Assembly (NCBI GenBank): GCA_029259835.1
Contig: JAJDEL010000184.1
Span: forward strand, 1 to 9,761
Direction: 5' to 3'
DNA length: 9,761 nt
Source: Planctomicrobium sp.
Lineage (GTDB): Bacteria; Planctomycetota; Planctomycetia; Planctomycetales; Planctomycetaceae
The position numbers were made by a program, and so were the translations under genes. Every line of letters starts with the position of its first letter. The first letter of the stretch is position 1. The notes beneath the pieces were generated by a model that saw only the letters and a list, made by a program, of their open reading frames with translations, was not told the DNA's origin and did no database searches. Shown one piece after another: positions 1-6,445 of this stretch.

Positions 1-179
1 CTGTTCTCGAAATGCTGTTTTCGGTCGTACACGCCACTCGGCCATTCGATTTCAATGTCTCCGAAACGATCAGGGCCGTCGTCCCAATCTGGATCGATAC
101 TCAGTGAATGCACAATGGCTCCGAGCGCCATCGCGACGAAAGCGTGTCCAGATTCATGATAAGCGGTCACTTCAGGCAT
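1..179 (-). CDS. M41-like (FtsH peptidase-type) zinc metallopeptidase, N-terminal fragment
   Basis: Only the first 59 codons are inside the window; the gene runs off the left edge. The protein begins MPEVTAYHESGHAFVAM, with a perfect HExxH zinc-binding motif at residues 8-12 (His8, Glu9, His12). The context AYHESGHA closely matches the AYHEAGHA signature of the peptidase domain of FtsH and related M41 enzymes. In FtsH this motif follows an AAA+ ATPase domain. Here an in-frame TAA directly precedes the ATG at 179, so no ATPase domain can be attached upstream. It is therefore probably a stand-alone peptidase-like domain that hydrolyses peptide bonds using zinc. The third zinc ligand and the C-terminus lie outside the window. 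No good Shine-Dalgarno sequence precedes the ATG. Family assignment rests on the motif alone; another HExxH hydrolase is possible. Confidence 0.72.
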   Translation of the reverse strand, partial: MPEVTAYHESGHAFVAMALGAIVHSLSIDPDWDDGPDRFGDIEIEWPSGVYDRKQHFEN

Positions 180-440
180 TTAATGATCTGTTTCGAATGA
201 GTTTTTGACATAAGCCGTTTGGGCGCTAGCCCCGGATCTGACGCCAATTCACGCTCACTACCGGTGCGAGCGGACTGATACAGATTGAATCAATTCGGGA
301 GGTTGTTTTGGGACAATTCCCGATGAGGCTATCAGCGCGGGCGGCATTTTTCTCTGGGATGGTTGTGCCGGAACACGATCTTATCGACAATCTTCGATCT
401 AAAGAATAGTTCAACAAAAGAGCCTGCGGGACCAATTGAA
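180..440. other. divergent intergenic region between the peptidase and DUF5009 genes
   Basis: This 261-base stretch must hold the promoters of the two diverging genes. A perfect TTGACA lies at 205-210 on the plus strand, but I see no acceptable -10 hexamer 16-18 bases further on. A short inverted repeat, TCGGGA with TCCCGA, spans roughly 296-324. I cannot name a promoter with confidence, and no convincing small gene is visible. Confidence 0.4.
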
Positions 441-1847
441 ATGACGTATCGCCTGAAACCTGAGTCGAAAGACCAGCCAACACCCTCGCCGGCGAAGAGT
501 CGACCCGGAAAAAGTACTGGGAATTCGGACTCACTTGGGCGGCTGACATCTCTTGATGCATTTCGTGGCTTCATCATGATCATGTTAGCTGCAAGCGGAT
601 TCGGGATTTATGGCTTATCTAAAACCGATGAAGCAAGCGATCTTTGGAAAATTGTCAACCACGAAACTTTCGAACGCATCGCGTTTCACTTCGAGCATCC
701 TCCGTGGCAAAGCAACTTTGTGATTGGTTCGACGGATGCAGAAGAAGGAAGCGTTTGGTTGAAGTGGAAGGTTTCGTTCTGGGATTTAATTCAACCTTCA
801 TTCATGTTCATGGTTGGGTTGGCAATGCCGTTTTCGTATGCCCGCCGAGAAAAGACCGGTCAGTCCGGTTTCAAGCGTATGCTTCATGCCTTGATCCGGG
901 CTTGCATTCTGGTTCTATTGGGCGTCTTTCTCTATTCACGACGCACCGAATCAACGAACTGGATTTTCACTAATGTTCTAGCACAAATTGGCCTGGGCTA
1001 CTTCTTTGTCTACTTGCTGGTTGGTGTCCCTCGGTGGACCCAAATCACGGCATTTGTTGTGATTCTCGTCGGGACTACGGTCGGGATGCAGTTTACGCCT
1101 GAAACGAGTGAATTCATTCCAGATCAAGTGAATGCAAGTTATGCAGAAGGCGATGTCTTCGCTGAACCGTATGTTCGATGGTCTAAAAACGGGAACGCCT
1201 TTCACGACTTTGACACATGGTTTCTCAACCAGTTTCCTCGTCCAGAAAATAAAAATGGGGAAGTGAACAGGCATGAATTTAATGCTGGAGGATATACAAC
1301 GCTCAACTTTGTACCGTCGATGGCAACGATACTCCTCGGCCTGTTTGTCGGACAATTCGTTCTCGTTGCACCTCGTAGCAGCAAGACGCTTGGGATTCTT
1401 GTTCTGGCAGCGGTTCTCTGCACTGCCCTGGGTGTGCTTGCCGGAGCGACATGCTGTCCGATTGTGAAGCGCATCTGGACGCCGGCGTGGGTGCTATTTA
1501 GTGGTGGTTATGTGATCGGCATTTTTGCAATGATGTACCTTTTGTTCGACCTGTTGCCGTTCAAGAAACTCGCATTTCCGCTGGTCGTAGTGGGAATGAA
1601 TTCCATTGCTGTCTATATGATGGGACAAATGCTGCGTCCCTGGATTTATAAGGAAGTCGTGACAACTCATTTCTCCTGGTTGATCGACAAGTGTCTTGGC
1701 TGGGTACAAGATCTCTCAGGAGTCGCCTATTCTGTAGAAGAGATGAGAGTCGCACTCGAGCCGGTCATCATGCCGACCTCGGTCTTCGTCGTGATCTGGT
1801 TGACTTGCTACTGGATGTACCGACAGCGAATCTTCATTCGCATCTGA
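441..1847 (+). CDS. DUF5009 / NagX-like multispanning membrane acyltransferase
   Basis: A 468-residue polytopic inner-membrane protein. After a polar, proline-rich N-terminus of about 33 residues it shows RLTSLDAFRG (34-43), the typical SLDAxRG entry to the first membrane helix of the acyltransferase-3-related families (DUF5009, DUF1624, heparan-alpha-glucosaminide N-acetyltransferase/NagX). Further family-type blocks are WDLIQPSFMFMVG (114-126), NFVPSMATILLGLFVG (about 289-304), KRIWTPAWVLFSGGY (343-357) and GMNSIAVYM (385-393). About ten hydrophobic segments are visible. Known relatives move acetyl groups across a membrane onto amino sugars; the substrate here is unknown. The frame stays open back to a TTG at 363, but the ATG at 441 is the better start because the extra 26 residues look unlike protein of this family. 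The Shine-Dalgarno sequence is weak. No terminator follows directly. Family is well supported, substrate is not. Confidence 0.85.
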   Translation: MTYRLKPESKDQPTPSPAKSRPGKSTGNSDSLGRLTSLDAFRGFIMIMLAASGFGIYGLSKTDEASDLWKIVNHETFERIAFHFEHPPWQSNFVIGSTDAEEGSVWLKWKVSFWDLIQPSFMFMVGLAMPFSYARREKTGQSGFKRMLHALIRACILVLLGVFLYSRRTESTNWIFTNVLAQIGLGYFFVYLLVGVPRWTQITAFVVILVGTTVGMQFTPETSEFIPDQVNASYAEGDVFAEPYVRWSKNGNAFHDFDTWFLNQFPRPENKNGEVNRHEFNAGGYTTLNFVPSMATILLGLFVGQFVLVAPRSSKTLGILVLAAVLCTALGVLAGATCCPIVKRIWTPAWVLFSGGYVIGIFAMMYLLFDLLPFKKLAFPLVVVGMNSIAVYMMGQMLRPWIYKEVVTTHFSWLIDKCLGWVQDLSGVAYSVEEMRVALEPVIMPTSVFVVIWLTCYWMYRQRIFIRI

Positions 1848-1910
1848 AGAAATTGGGCAAGGGATCAGAGATTGAGCGGCGAGGGAGTTTGGCTTGATGG
1901 TCGTCAACAA

Positions 1911-1977
1911 GAAGGGTGCTTTGGAACGCACCTTCCTGAAAGTCACGTTGATCCCTAGTGCGTCGAGACGCACCCTA
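1911..1977. repeat. pair of REP-like palindromes
   Basis: Two imperfect palindromes sit in the gap between the membrane protein and the oxidoreductase. The first (1911-1935) pairs GAAGGGTGC with GCACCTTC, with one bulged G. The second (1958-1973) is a perfect GTGCGTC-GA-GACGCAC, flanked on both sides by CCCTA. Read on the minus strand, both units begin with the same GGTGCGT core in the same orientation (the second as AGGGTGCGTC). Paired palindromes with a shared core are the hallmark of REP/BIME-type dispersed intergenic repeats. From memory, GTGCGTC/GACGCAC palindromes occur in planctomycete intergenic DNA, but I could not verify copy number. There is no U-tract, so they are not classical terminators, although they could attenuate or protect the 3' end of the upstream mRNA. 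Confidence 0.5.
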
Positions 1978-2117
1978 CAATTCTCAAGCGACAACTGTAC
2001 AACGTTTTTTATCCGTGTTCGCCCGCCACATCCGGGTAAATCCGCGTTCTCTTTCACGATAAGTGGTTGAGACGTTACCATTTTCAGAACAATCAAATTT
2101 ACCTAAAAGGAAATCGT

Positions 2118-3122
2118 ATGAAGTCCGTTCAACAAACTGCATTGTTGGCGATGTTCGCCATCGCTGCGAACTTTTCCGTCGTGTCGGCTCAGGCTCAAGA
2201 GACAAAAGTCATTCGTGTTGGCATCATTGGTCTCGACACATCTCATGCGCCTGCGTTTGCCAAAGTTCTCAACGACAAAACTCATGCGCAGCACGTGCCA
2301 GGCTGTAAAGTCGTTGCTGCCTATCCCAAGGGATCACCTGACATCGAATCAAGTACAAGTCGAGTCCCAGAATACACGAAGCAGTTTGAGGAAATGGGAA
2401 TCGAGATTGTCGATTCAATCCCAACTCTCGTGGCAAAGGTCGATGCTGTTCTGCTCGAAACGAACGATGGTCGTCCGCATCTCGAGCAAATTCGACCGGC
2501 TCTGAAAGCTGGAATTCCTGTTTTCATTGATAAGCCAATTGCAGGTTCATTGAGCGATGCAATTGCGATTTTCAAAGAAGCGAAAGCGGCTGGAGTGCCA
2601 ATTTTCTCGGCATCGTCTTTACGATACATCAAGTTCGGACAGGAAGTCCGTAATGGTTCCATCGGTGAAGTGACAGGTGCCGACACTTACAGCCCGGCTT
2701 CGCTGGAATCGACTCACCCAGATTTGTTCTGGTACGGAATTCATGGCGTAGAAGCCCTGTTCACTGTTATGGGATCAGGTTGCGAGGAAGTTGTCCGGAT
2801 GTCGACTGATGATTACGACGTCGTTGTCGGCAAATGGAACGATGGGCGCATCGGAACGTTCCGTGGCCTGAGAGCTGGCAAACGTGGCTACGGTGGGACT
2901 GCGTATGGAACCAAAGGAGTTCAAGTCATCGGTCCGTATGCCGGCTATCCTCCTCTTGTCAAAGATATTGTCACATTCTTCCAAACCGGGAAGTCACCGG
3001 TCTCCGCAGAAGAAACTCTGCAAATCTACGCCTTCATGGAAGCAGCTGACGAAAGCAAACGTCAGGGCGGAAAACCTGTCTCTGTTAAAGAAGTGATGAA
3101 AAAAGCAGGCTGGTCTGAGTGA
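2118..3122 (+). CDS. secreted Gfo/Idh/MocA-family oxidoreductase-like protein
   Basis: A 334-residue protein with a Sec-type signal peptide: MKSVQQ, then a hydrophobic core to about residue 22, with likely cleavage after VSA or AQA (residues 24 or 26). The mature part starts with a Rossmann-like beta-alpha unit, VIRVGIIGLDTSHAPAF (31-47). VFIDKP (135-140) corresponds to the family's EKP motif with Asp in place of Glu, and GIHGVE (207-212) carries the His of the C-terminal Gfo/Idh/MocA fold. The usual GxGxxG dinucleotide loop is altered to GIIGLDTSH. Family members oxidise or reduce sugars and cyclitols using NAD(P); here binding and catalysis are uncertain. The start at 2118 is chosen because AGGA lies 6 bases upstream and the signal peptide follows directly; the frame is open to 2067 but that extension would hide the signal. 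A strong terminator follows. It appears monocistronic. Confidence 0.88.
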   Translation: MKSVQQTALLAMFAIAANFSVVSAQAQETKVIRVGIIGLDTSHAPAFAKVLNDKTHAQHVPGCKVVAAYPKGSPDIESSTSRVPEYTKQFEEMGIEIVDSIPTLVAKVDAVLLETNDGRPHLEQIRPALKAGIPVFIDKPIAGSLSDAIAIFKEAKAAGVPIFSASSLRYIKFGQEVRNGSIGEVTGADTYSPASLESTHPDLFWYGIHGVEALFTVMGSGCEEVVRMSTDDYDVVVGKWNDGRIGTFRGLRAGKRGYGGTAYGTKGVQVIGPYAGYPPLVKDIVTFFQTGKSPVSAEETLQIYAFMEAADESKRQGGKPVSVKEVMKKAGWSE

Positions 3123-3153
3123 GCGGCAAAGCACGCAACTGTCATGACATCTA

Positions 3154-3187
3154 GAAGCCCGGCTTTTCAGTAAGCCGGGCTTCTTTT
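3154..3187 (+). terminator. intrinsic terminator of the oxidoreductase gene
   Basis: A perfect 12-base-pair stem, GAAGCCCGGCTT with AAGCCGGGCTTC, closes a six-base loop (TTCAGT). It is followed directly by TTTTGTG. It starts 32 bases after the stop codon at 3122, as expected of a rho-independent terminator for that gene. Confidence 0.9.
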
Positions 3188-3505
3188 GTGTTCAGCTCAA
3201 TGACATGGGCCATTGATGGGACTTGAAAGCTATTCTACAGTCACGAGTTAGGGCTTCGGCGGAACGGTCTCAGTGTTGGGCTCGACAGTTCTTTGCCCAG
3301 CCGATTCAATCGGAAGAACGGATATTTCTGGGAAACTGTCGCGACAAGGACAGTCCAGACAAGAAACAAACTTCGCGTGGAGTTCTCTGGTTTTCCAGTT
3401 TCCCTGATTGCGACATTGGATTTCTTTGCTGCTTTCATCCGATCCAGAAAAGTGAGTGCGTACGTTTCGCAGTCTCACAGTGCCTGCAAGGAAAATTGTT
3501 GAACT
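3188..3505. other. intergenic stretch without a convincing gene
   Basis: Open frames exist on both strands, but they overlap each other, are rich in Arg, Cys and Ser, lack ribosome-binding sites and show no recognisable motif, so I do not call them. Small symmetric sites such as GTCGCGAC occur and are not interpreted. I see no clear promoter here. Confidence 0.5.
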
Positions 3506-3528
3506 CCTCATAGATTGAATCTACGAGG
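3506..3528. promoter_or_regulatory. inverted repeat, possible operator
   Basis: CCTCATAGATT and AATCTACGAGG form 11-base arms around a single central G, with one mismatch. The very short spacer suits a dimeric protein-binding site better than an RNA hairpin. It lies 58 bases upstream of the possible small gene at 3586. Function is inferred from symmetry only. Confidence 0.3.
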
Positions 3529-3585
3529 CAAAATTCGACATTGAAATTTCCGAGCGGTCAATCACAATGTTTTTCGGAGATACCG

Positions 3586-3813
3586 ATGATAATAGCCGTT
3601 GACCACCATGTTGGTCTGCCATTTCTGGAGGGGCTGTGTGCTGACCTTCAGGATCAAATTCAACTTCGTTCAGTTGGAAGCAAAATCGAGAAAATGCCAA
3701 CACTCTCGGTGGCGATTCCTCGCTGGCAACGTATCGCTTCGAGTGCTGCCACGGTCGCATGTGGTGTTGCAGGAACGTTGATCGCATTGCTTGAACTAGG
3801 TTCCACGCTTTAG
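3586..3813 (+). CDS. possible small protein (75 residues), hypothetical
   Basis: I do not recognise this protein. It begins MIIAVDHHVG at the ATG at 3586, with a GGAG ribosome-binding site about 9 bases upstream. The N-terminal half is mixed polar; the C-terminal third (about residues 51-72, IASSAATVACGVAGTLIAL and following) is hydrophobic enough for one membrane helix. Codon choice is similar to that of the neighbouring genes, unlike the other open frames of this gap. An inverted repeat lies just upstream and a stable hairpin just downstream, before the FG-GAP gene, so it could be the first gene of a two-gene transcript. The frame is also open to a TTG at 3541. Against it: the frame is short, there is no family match, and an overlapping frame runs on the other strand. 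Confidence 0.35.
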   Translation: MIIAVDHHVGLPFLEGLCADLQDQIQLRSVGSKIEKMPTLSVAIPRWQRIASSAATVACGVAGTLIALLELGSTL

Positions 3814-3826
3814 ACTTGTTTGGAAG

Positions 3827-3853
3827 CCGCCGATGAGCACTCCTCGTCGGCGG
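3827..3853 (+). promoter_or_regulatory. stem-loop upstream of the FG-GAP gene
   Basis: CCGCCGATGAG pairs with CTCGTCGGCGG (11 pairs, one of them T-G) around the loop CACTC. It lies 13 bases after the possible small gene and 31 bases before the FG-GAP start codon. There is no U-tract, so it is more likely a leader or intercistronic hairpin than a terminator. The T-G pair favours formation in plus-strand RNA. Confidence 0.5.
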
Positions 3854-3884
3854 GAATTCCGTACTGTCTTGCGAGGACCTCTCA

Positions 3885-5048
3885 ATGTTTCCTTATTGTC
3901 TCCCCGCCGCATTCTCGGCGGCAACCTTCTTTTCCACGGCCTTCTGCATCACTTCAACTCTCTGTGAAGCTGCCGATCCAACTGCATGGACAAAGCATGT
4001 GATCTTCGAAGGGGGACACTGCAACACCGCCGTTGCAGGCGACTTTACCGGAGATGGCAAAGTCGATGTCATCAGCAACAGCAACGGAAAGTGCCATCTG
4101 TTCATCGCACCTGACTGGAAGCATGTCGTCCTGCATGAAAATCCCAAGCATCAATGTATTCATTCAGAAGTCATGGATGTCGACCGCGATGGTGATCTCG
4201 ATTACATCGCGGCGCGGTACAATCCAGGGTTGATCTTCTGGTTGGAAAACAACGGAACTCTTGAAAACTGGAAATGGCACTTGGTCGATGATCAAGTCCA
4301 CGGAATTCATGGTCTTCTCGTTGGTGATGTTGATCTGGATAGTGTTCCGGATTTGATTGCGAACAGCGCTCAACCGAAACAGCCATATCCAGAATCACTT
4401 GTCTGGTATCGCGCACCCCGAAAGAATGACGAGCAATGGCAGCGAACCGTTGCTGCTGATCAGGATGCTCCAGGGTTATCGCATTATTTGGGTCTTGGAG
4501 ACGTCAACGGAGATGGCCGTCCTGATATTCTCTCTGCTGCGAAAGGTGGTCCACAAGCAGAAGCGAATTCCGGAGACTGGTTTGCCTGGTGGGAAGCTCC
4601 GCTGAAGGCGACTCAACCCGGCTGGAAGAAACACATGATTTCTAACAAGGAACCGGGAGCGACAAATCTTTTCGTCGTCGATGTTGACCAGGATGGAAAG
4701 AACGACATCCTCGCCTCGCGCGGACACGGAAAAGGACTCTGCTGGTTCAAAGCTCCGCAGTGGAAGCGAACCGATTTTGGTCAAAACCTCGAAGGGCCAC
4801 ACTGTTTGACGGTCAACGATTTCGACGGCGATGGTGATATTGATGCTGCTACTTGTGCGAAGGACTCAAAAATCTCGGCATGGTTTGAGAACGACGGCAA
4901 CGGGATCTTCAAAACTCACGTTTTGGACGAAGATCAAGCGGCTTATGATATTCGTTCGATTGACATGGATCTCGATGGGGACATCGATTTACTCGTCGCA
5001 GGACAAACCAGCAAGAACGTCGTCTGGTACGAAAACCACATGAAGTAG
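3885..5048 (+). CDS. secreted FG-GAP/VCBS-repeat beta-propeller protein
   Basis: A 387-residue protein with an N-terminal export signal (about residues 1-29, ending STLCEA before ADP). The rest is built of seven repeats, each carrying a calcium-type loop of the DxDxDGxxD kind, starting at residues 53, 98, 148, 206, 266, 312 and 360. The spacing of 45-60 residues and the count of seven fit a seven-bladed FG-GAP propeller like those of integrin alpha chains and many planctomycete surface proteins. The third loop (DVDLDSVPD, 148-156) lacks the central Gly and is degenerate. Each loop is followed about 15-20 residues later by an aromatic strand of the WYEN, FWLEN or WFK type. The likely role is ligand or carbohydrate binding outside the cytoplasm; no catalytic domain is seen. 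GAGG about 8 bases upstream supports the ATG at 3885. Oddly, the signal peptide has no basic residue in its n-region. Confidence 0.88.
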   Translation: MFPYCLPAAFSAATFFSTAFCITSTLCEAADPTAWTKHVIFEGGHCNTAVAGDFTGDGKVDVISNSNGKCHLFIAPDWKHVVLHENPKHQCIHSEVMDVDRDGDLDYIAARYNPGLIFWLENNGTLENWKWHLVDDQVHGIHGLLVGDVDLDSVPDLIANSAQPKQPYPESLVWYRAPRKNDEQWQRTVAADQDAPGLSHYLGLGDVNGDGRPDILSAAKGGPQAEANSGDWFAWWEAPLKATQPGWKKHMISNKEPGATNLFVVDVDQDGKNDILASRGHGKGLCWFKAPQWKRTDFGQNLEGPHCLTVNDFDGDGDIDAATCAKDSKISAWFENDGNGIFKTHVLDEDQAAYDIRSIDMDLDGDIDLLVAGQTSKNVVWYENHMK

Positions 5049-5067
5049 ACTGCACCCAATGCGCATG

Positions 5068-5101
5068 CGAAAGCCCGATCGATTTCTCGACCGGGCTTTC
5101 G
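5068..5101. terminator. hairpin between convergent genes
   Basis: CGAAAGCCCG pairs with CGGGCTTTCG. After an A-C mismatch there is an inner TCGA-TCGA stem with loop TTTC. It lies 20 bases after the FG-GAP stop codon and 43 bases from the stop codon of the convergent lipoprotein gene. Neither side has a real U-tract, so termination efficiency is uncertain, but position and stem strength suit a bidirectional terminator. Confidence 0.6.
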
Positions 5102-5143
5102 TGCACCTGGACCTCTCGGTTTTAATCGAGATTCCAATTTCAG

Positions 5144-5728
5144 CTAATCAGTCGCCGGACCTGTACAGCGAATCAAGTGGTCGTGGTCGATGTAAACGAC
5201 TTCTTCGACTTGGTCTGTGGTCGTGAACGGAACAGGCCAGTGAGATCGTTTTGTTTCTTTGAAGTAGATCGTGCATTTGTAGTGACAATGGTGCAACCGT
5301 GCTGGGCCGACTTGAGGAATGAACCGACACTCGTCGATCCGGTCAACAATCGGTTCAACCACAATTCGAACGTTGTTGCGGGATGTTTCCGCAAGAAACG
5401 GAACGCCACCGGCGGTGTTGTCTGGCAAGGCTCGCATTACTTCGTCTGGACTTGGTGGATCAAGACAGAATAGCGGAGCATTCTCCCCTTCGACAGGATC
5501 GAGAATCGGAACTTTTTTGTACCGTTCCTCTTCCCAATATGTATCTTCAATCTGTTGACTGAAGTACGGTGTCACAGGGATCAGCGGAGTGGTTCCGTAG
5601 AAGGAAGCTCCGGTCCAGGCGACGTGAGTCGACCAGGCAAGGATGTTACAACCACTGTTGGGTAACGTCACCATGGCGAGCGCGGCAAGTAGCCACAACT
5701 GTTTGGTGCGTTGTTTCAGCAAATACAT
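5144..5728 (-). CDS. predicted lipoprotein of unknown function
   Basis: A 194-residue protein starting MYLLKQRTKQ, with a basic n-region, a hydrophobic core (11-22) and a lipobox-like NSGC ending at Cys27. Asn at -3 is atypical, but Gly-Cys after a type II signal peptide shape points to a lipid-anchored envelope protein. I do not recognise a domain. The mature part has a proline-rich stretch (DPVEGENAPLFCLDPPSPDE, 77-96), further cysteines at 88, 134, 148, 152 and 188, and a His/Cys cluster HHCHYKC (146-152) that might bind metal or form disulfides. From memory, similar short lipoproteins are conserved in planctomycetes; this is not verified. GGAG about 9 bases upstream sets the start at 5728; the frame is open to 5800, but that extension has no ribosome-binding site and would bury the signal peptide. 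Confidence 0.75.
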   Translation of the reverse strand: MYLLKQRTKQLWLLAALAMVTLPNSGCNILAWSTHVAWTGASFYGTTPLIPVTPYFSQQIEDTYWEEERYKKVPILDPVEGENAPLFCLDPPSPDEVMRALPDNTAGGVPFLAETSRNNVRIVVEPIVDRIDECRFIPQVGPARLHHCHYKCTIYFKETKRSHWPVPFTTTDQVEEVVYIDHDHLIRCTGPATD

Positions 5729-5810
5729 CTGATTGTCTCCAGGTGCTGCGAAGACGTTTGTGTACGATTCTTTCGACCACGGACACAGAAAGTCAGTCAT
5801 TCATTTCGCG

Positions 5811-5836
5811 AACGGATCATCAACACGATGTCCGTT
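5811..5836. promoter_or_regulatory. inverted repeat in the lipoprotein upstream region
   Basis: AACGGA pairs with TCCGTT and CATC pairs with GATG. They are separated on one side by a single bulged T and closed by the five-base loop AACAC. It is 83 bases upstream of the lipoprotein start codon. It could be an operator or a leader hairpin; the sequence cannot tell which. Confidence 0.35.
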
Positions 5837-5997
5837 ATCACCTGTATCGATCAGAAGGGCAGACGAACTTGTGAAAATATTCGGGTTTTAACGAATCCAA
5901 CGAAGAATCGGAGAGGGAGGAGGAAGAATAGGCAGTTAGGGGTTCCTCCAGACTCATGAGTTCTGAGATCACCACGGGCCGTTCCTCTCACAAAATC

Positions 5998-6027
5998 AAT
6001 ATAAAGTGTTTGTAAGAAACGCGTTAA
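5998..6027 (-). promoter_or_regulatory. candidate sigma70-type promoter, minus strand
   Basis: On the minus strand, TTAACG (6027-6022) and TATATT (6003-5998) are separated by 18 bases, matching TTGACA at 4 of 6 and TATAAT at 5 of 6 positions. It would drive the lipoprotein gene with a leader of about 260 bases, which is long. Planctomycete promoter consensus is poorly defined, so this is weak evidence. Confidence 0.25.
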
Positions 6028-6062
6028 CAGAATAACAGGACAAGTGATCGAAAACTTTGCGA

Positions 6063-6440
6063 CTATTTCGCAGTTTGAGCAACTGTTCTAGCGGAATTCA
6101 AAGTTACTTCGAGTTCTCGAGCACATGCCCTCAACGAAATGAGACTTTGGATGTAATTCGTATGCGTAGAAATTTCTGGGACATCCCCAGCAAATTGTTC
6201 AACAGCAACTCGAAATTTCCCAAGCTTCTTATTGAGCATCTTGAAGTAGCCGAGCGGATCGTCCACTCGTGTTTCCAGCGCGCGGGCGATGTCAAAGATG
6301 GCTCGGCATGTATTCGTTAATTCGGGGAAATTTTCAATTTCATCGGCGTGACGAAGAAATGCTCGAACAACCCAAGCGTGAGCCATCAAGTCCTGACAGT
6401 GCTGCACGTATTTTTGTAGCTGCTCTTCGGGAGACGACAT
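6063..6440 (-). CDS. small helical protein coupled to the sigma54 activator, unknown function
   Basis: A 125-residue protein beginning MSSPEEQLQKYVQHCQDL. I do not recognise it. It has no signal peptide, membrane segment or catalytic motif. Composition is rich in Ala, Leu, Glu, Lys and Arg with proline-poor stretches (about 4-32, 38-56, 63-84 and 92-123), suggesting a cytoplasmic bundle of about four helices. The ATG at 6440 lies 5 bases after the stop codon of the FHA-GAF-sigma54 activator. Its likely ribosome-binding sequence (GAGGAAG) is within the last codons of that gene, so the two are very probably co-transcribed and translationally coupled. The tight coupling suggests a role in the same regulatory circuit, for example as a partner or modulator of the activator, but nothing in the sequence proves it. 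Confidence 0.75.
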   Translation of the reverse strand: MSSPEEQLQKYVQHCQDLMAHAWVVRAFLRHADEIENFPELTNTCRAIFDIARALETRVDDPLGYFKMLNKKLGKFRVAVEQFAGDVPEISTHTNYIQSLISLRACARELEVTLNSARTVAQTAK

Positions 6441-6445
6441 AATCT

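Larger units (their letters stand above)
5729..6062. other. intergenic region upstream of the lipoprotein gene
   Basis: This 334-base gap lies between two minus-strand genes and presumably holds the lipoprotein promoter. It contains the inverted repeat at 5811-5836 and a candidate promoter at 5998-6027, which are listed separately, plus a 10-base palindrome ACTCATGAGT at 5952-5961. I see no clear terminator after the 125-residue gene and no convincing small gene. Confidence 0.5.

Noticed and set aside
167..211. A 14-codon minus-strand ORF overlapping the start of the M41-like peptidase, a possible leader peptide
   Set aside because: It has no ribosome-binding site and no regulatory codon run. 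A 14-codon frame arises easily by chance.
205..233. A perfect TTGACA that could be a -35 for the DUF5009 gene
   Set aside because: No acceptable -10 hexamer at 16-18 bases spacing; the sequence there is G+C-rich (TAGCCC/AGCCCC).
226..561. A 111-codon minus-strand frame over the start of the DUF5009 gene
   Set aside because: It overlaps the coding start of a well-supported gene on the other strand and has low-complexity, Ser/Arg-rich content without motifs.
3223..3513. Overlapping 87-96-codon frames on both strands in the gap after the oxidoreductase
   Set aside because: They are rich in Cys, Arg and Ser, mutually antisense, lack ribosome-binding sites and have no motif; most likely non-coding.
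3521..3787. A minus-strand 88-codon frame opposite the possible small gene
   Set aside because: No ribosome-binding site or motif; the plus-strand frame at 3586 has better start context and composition.
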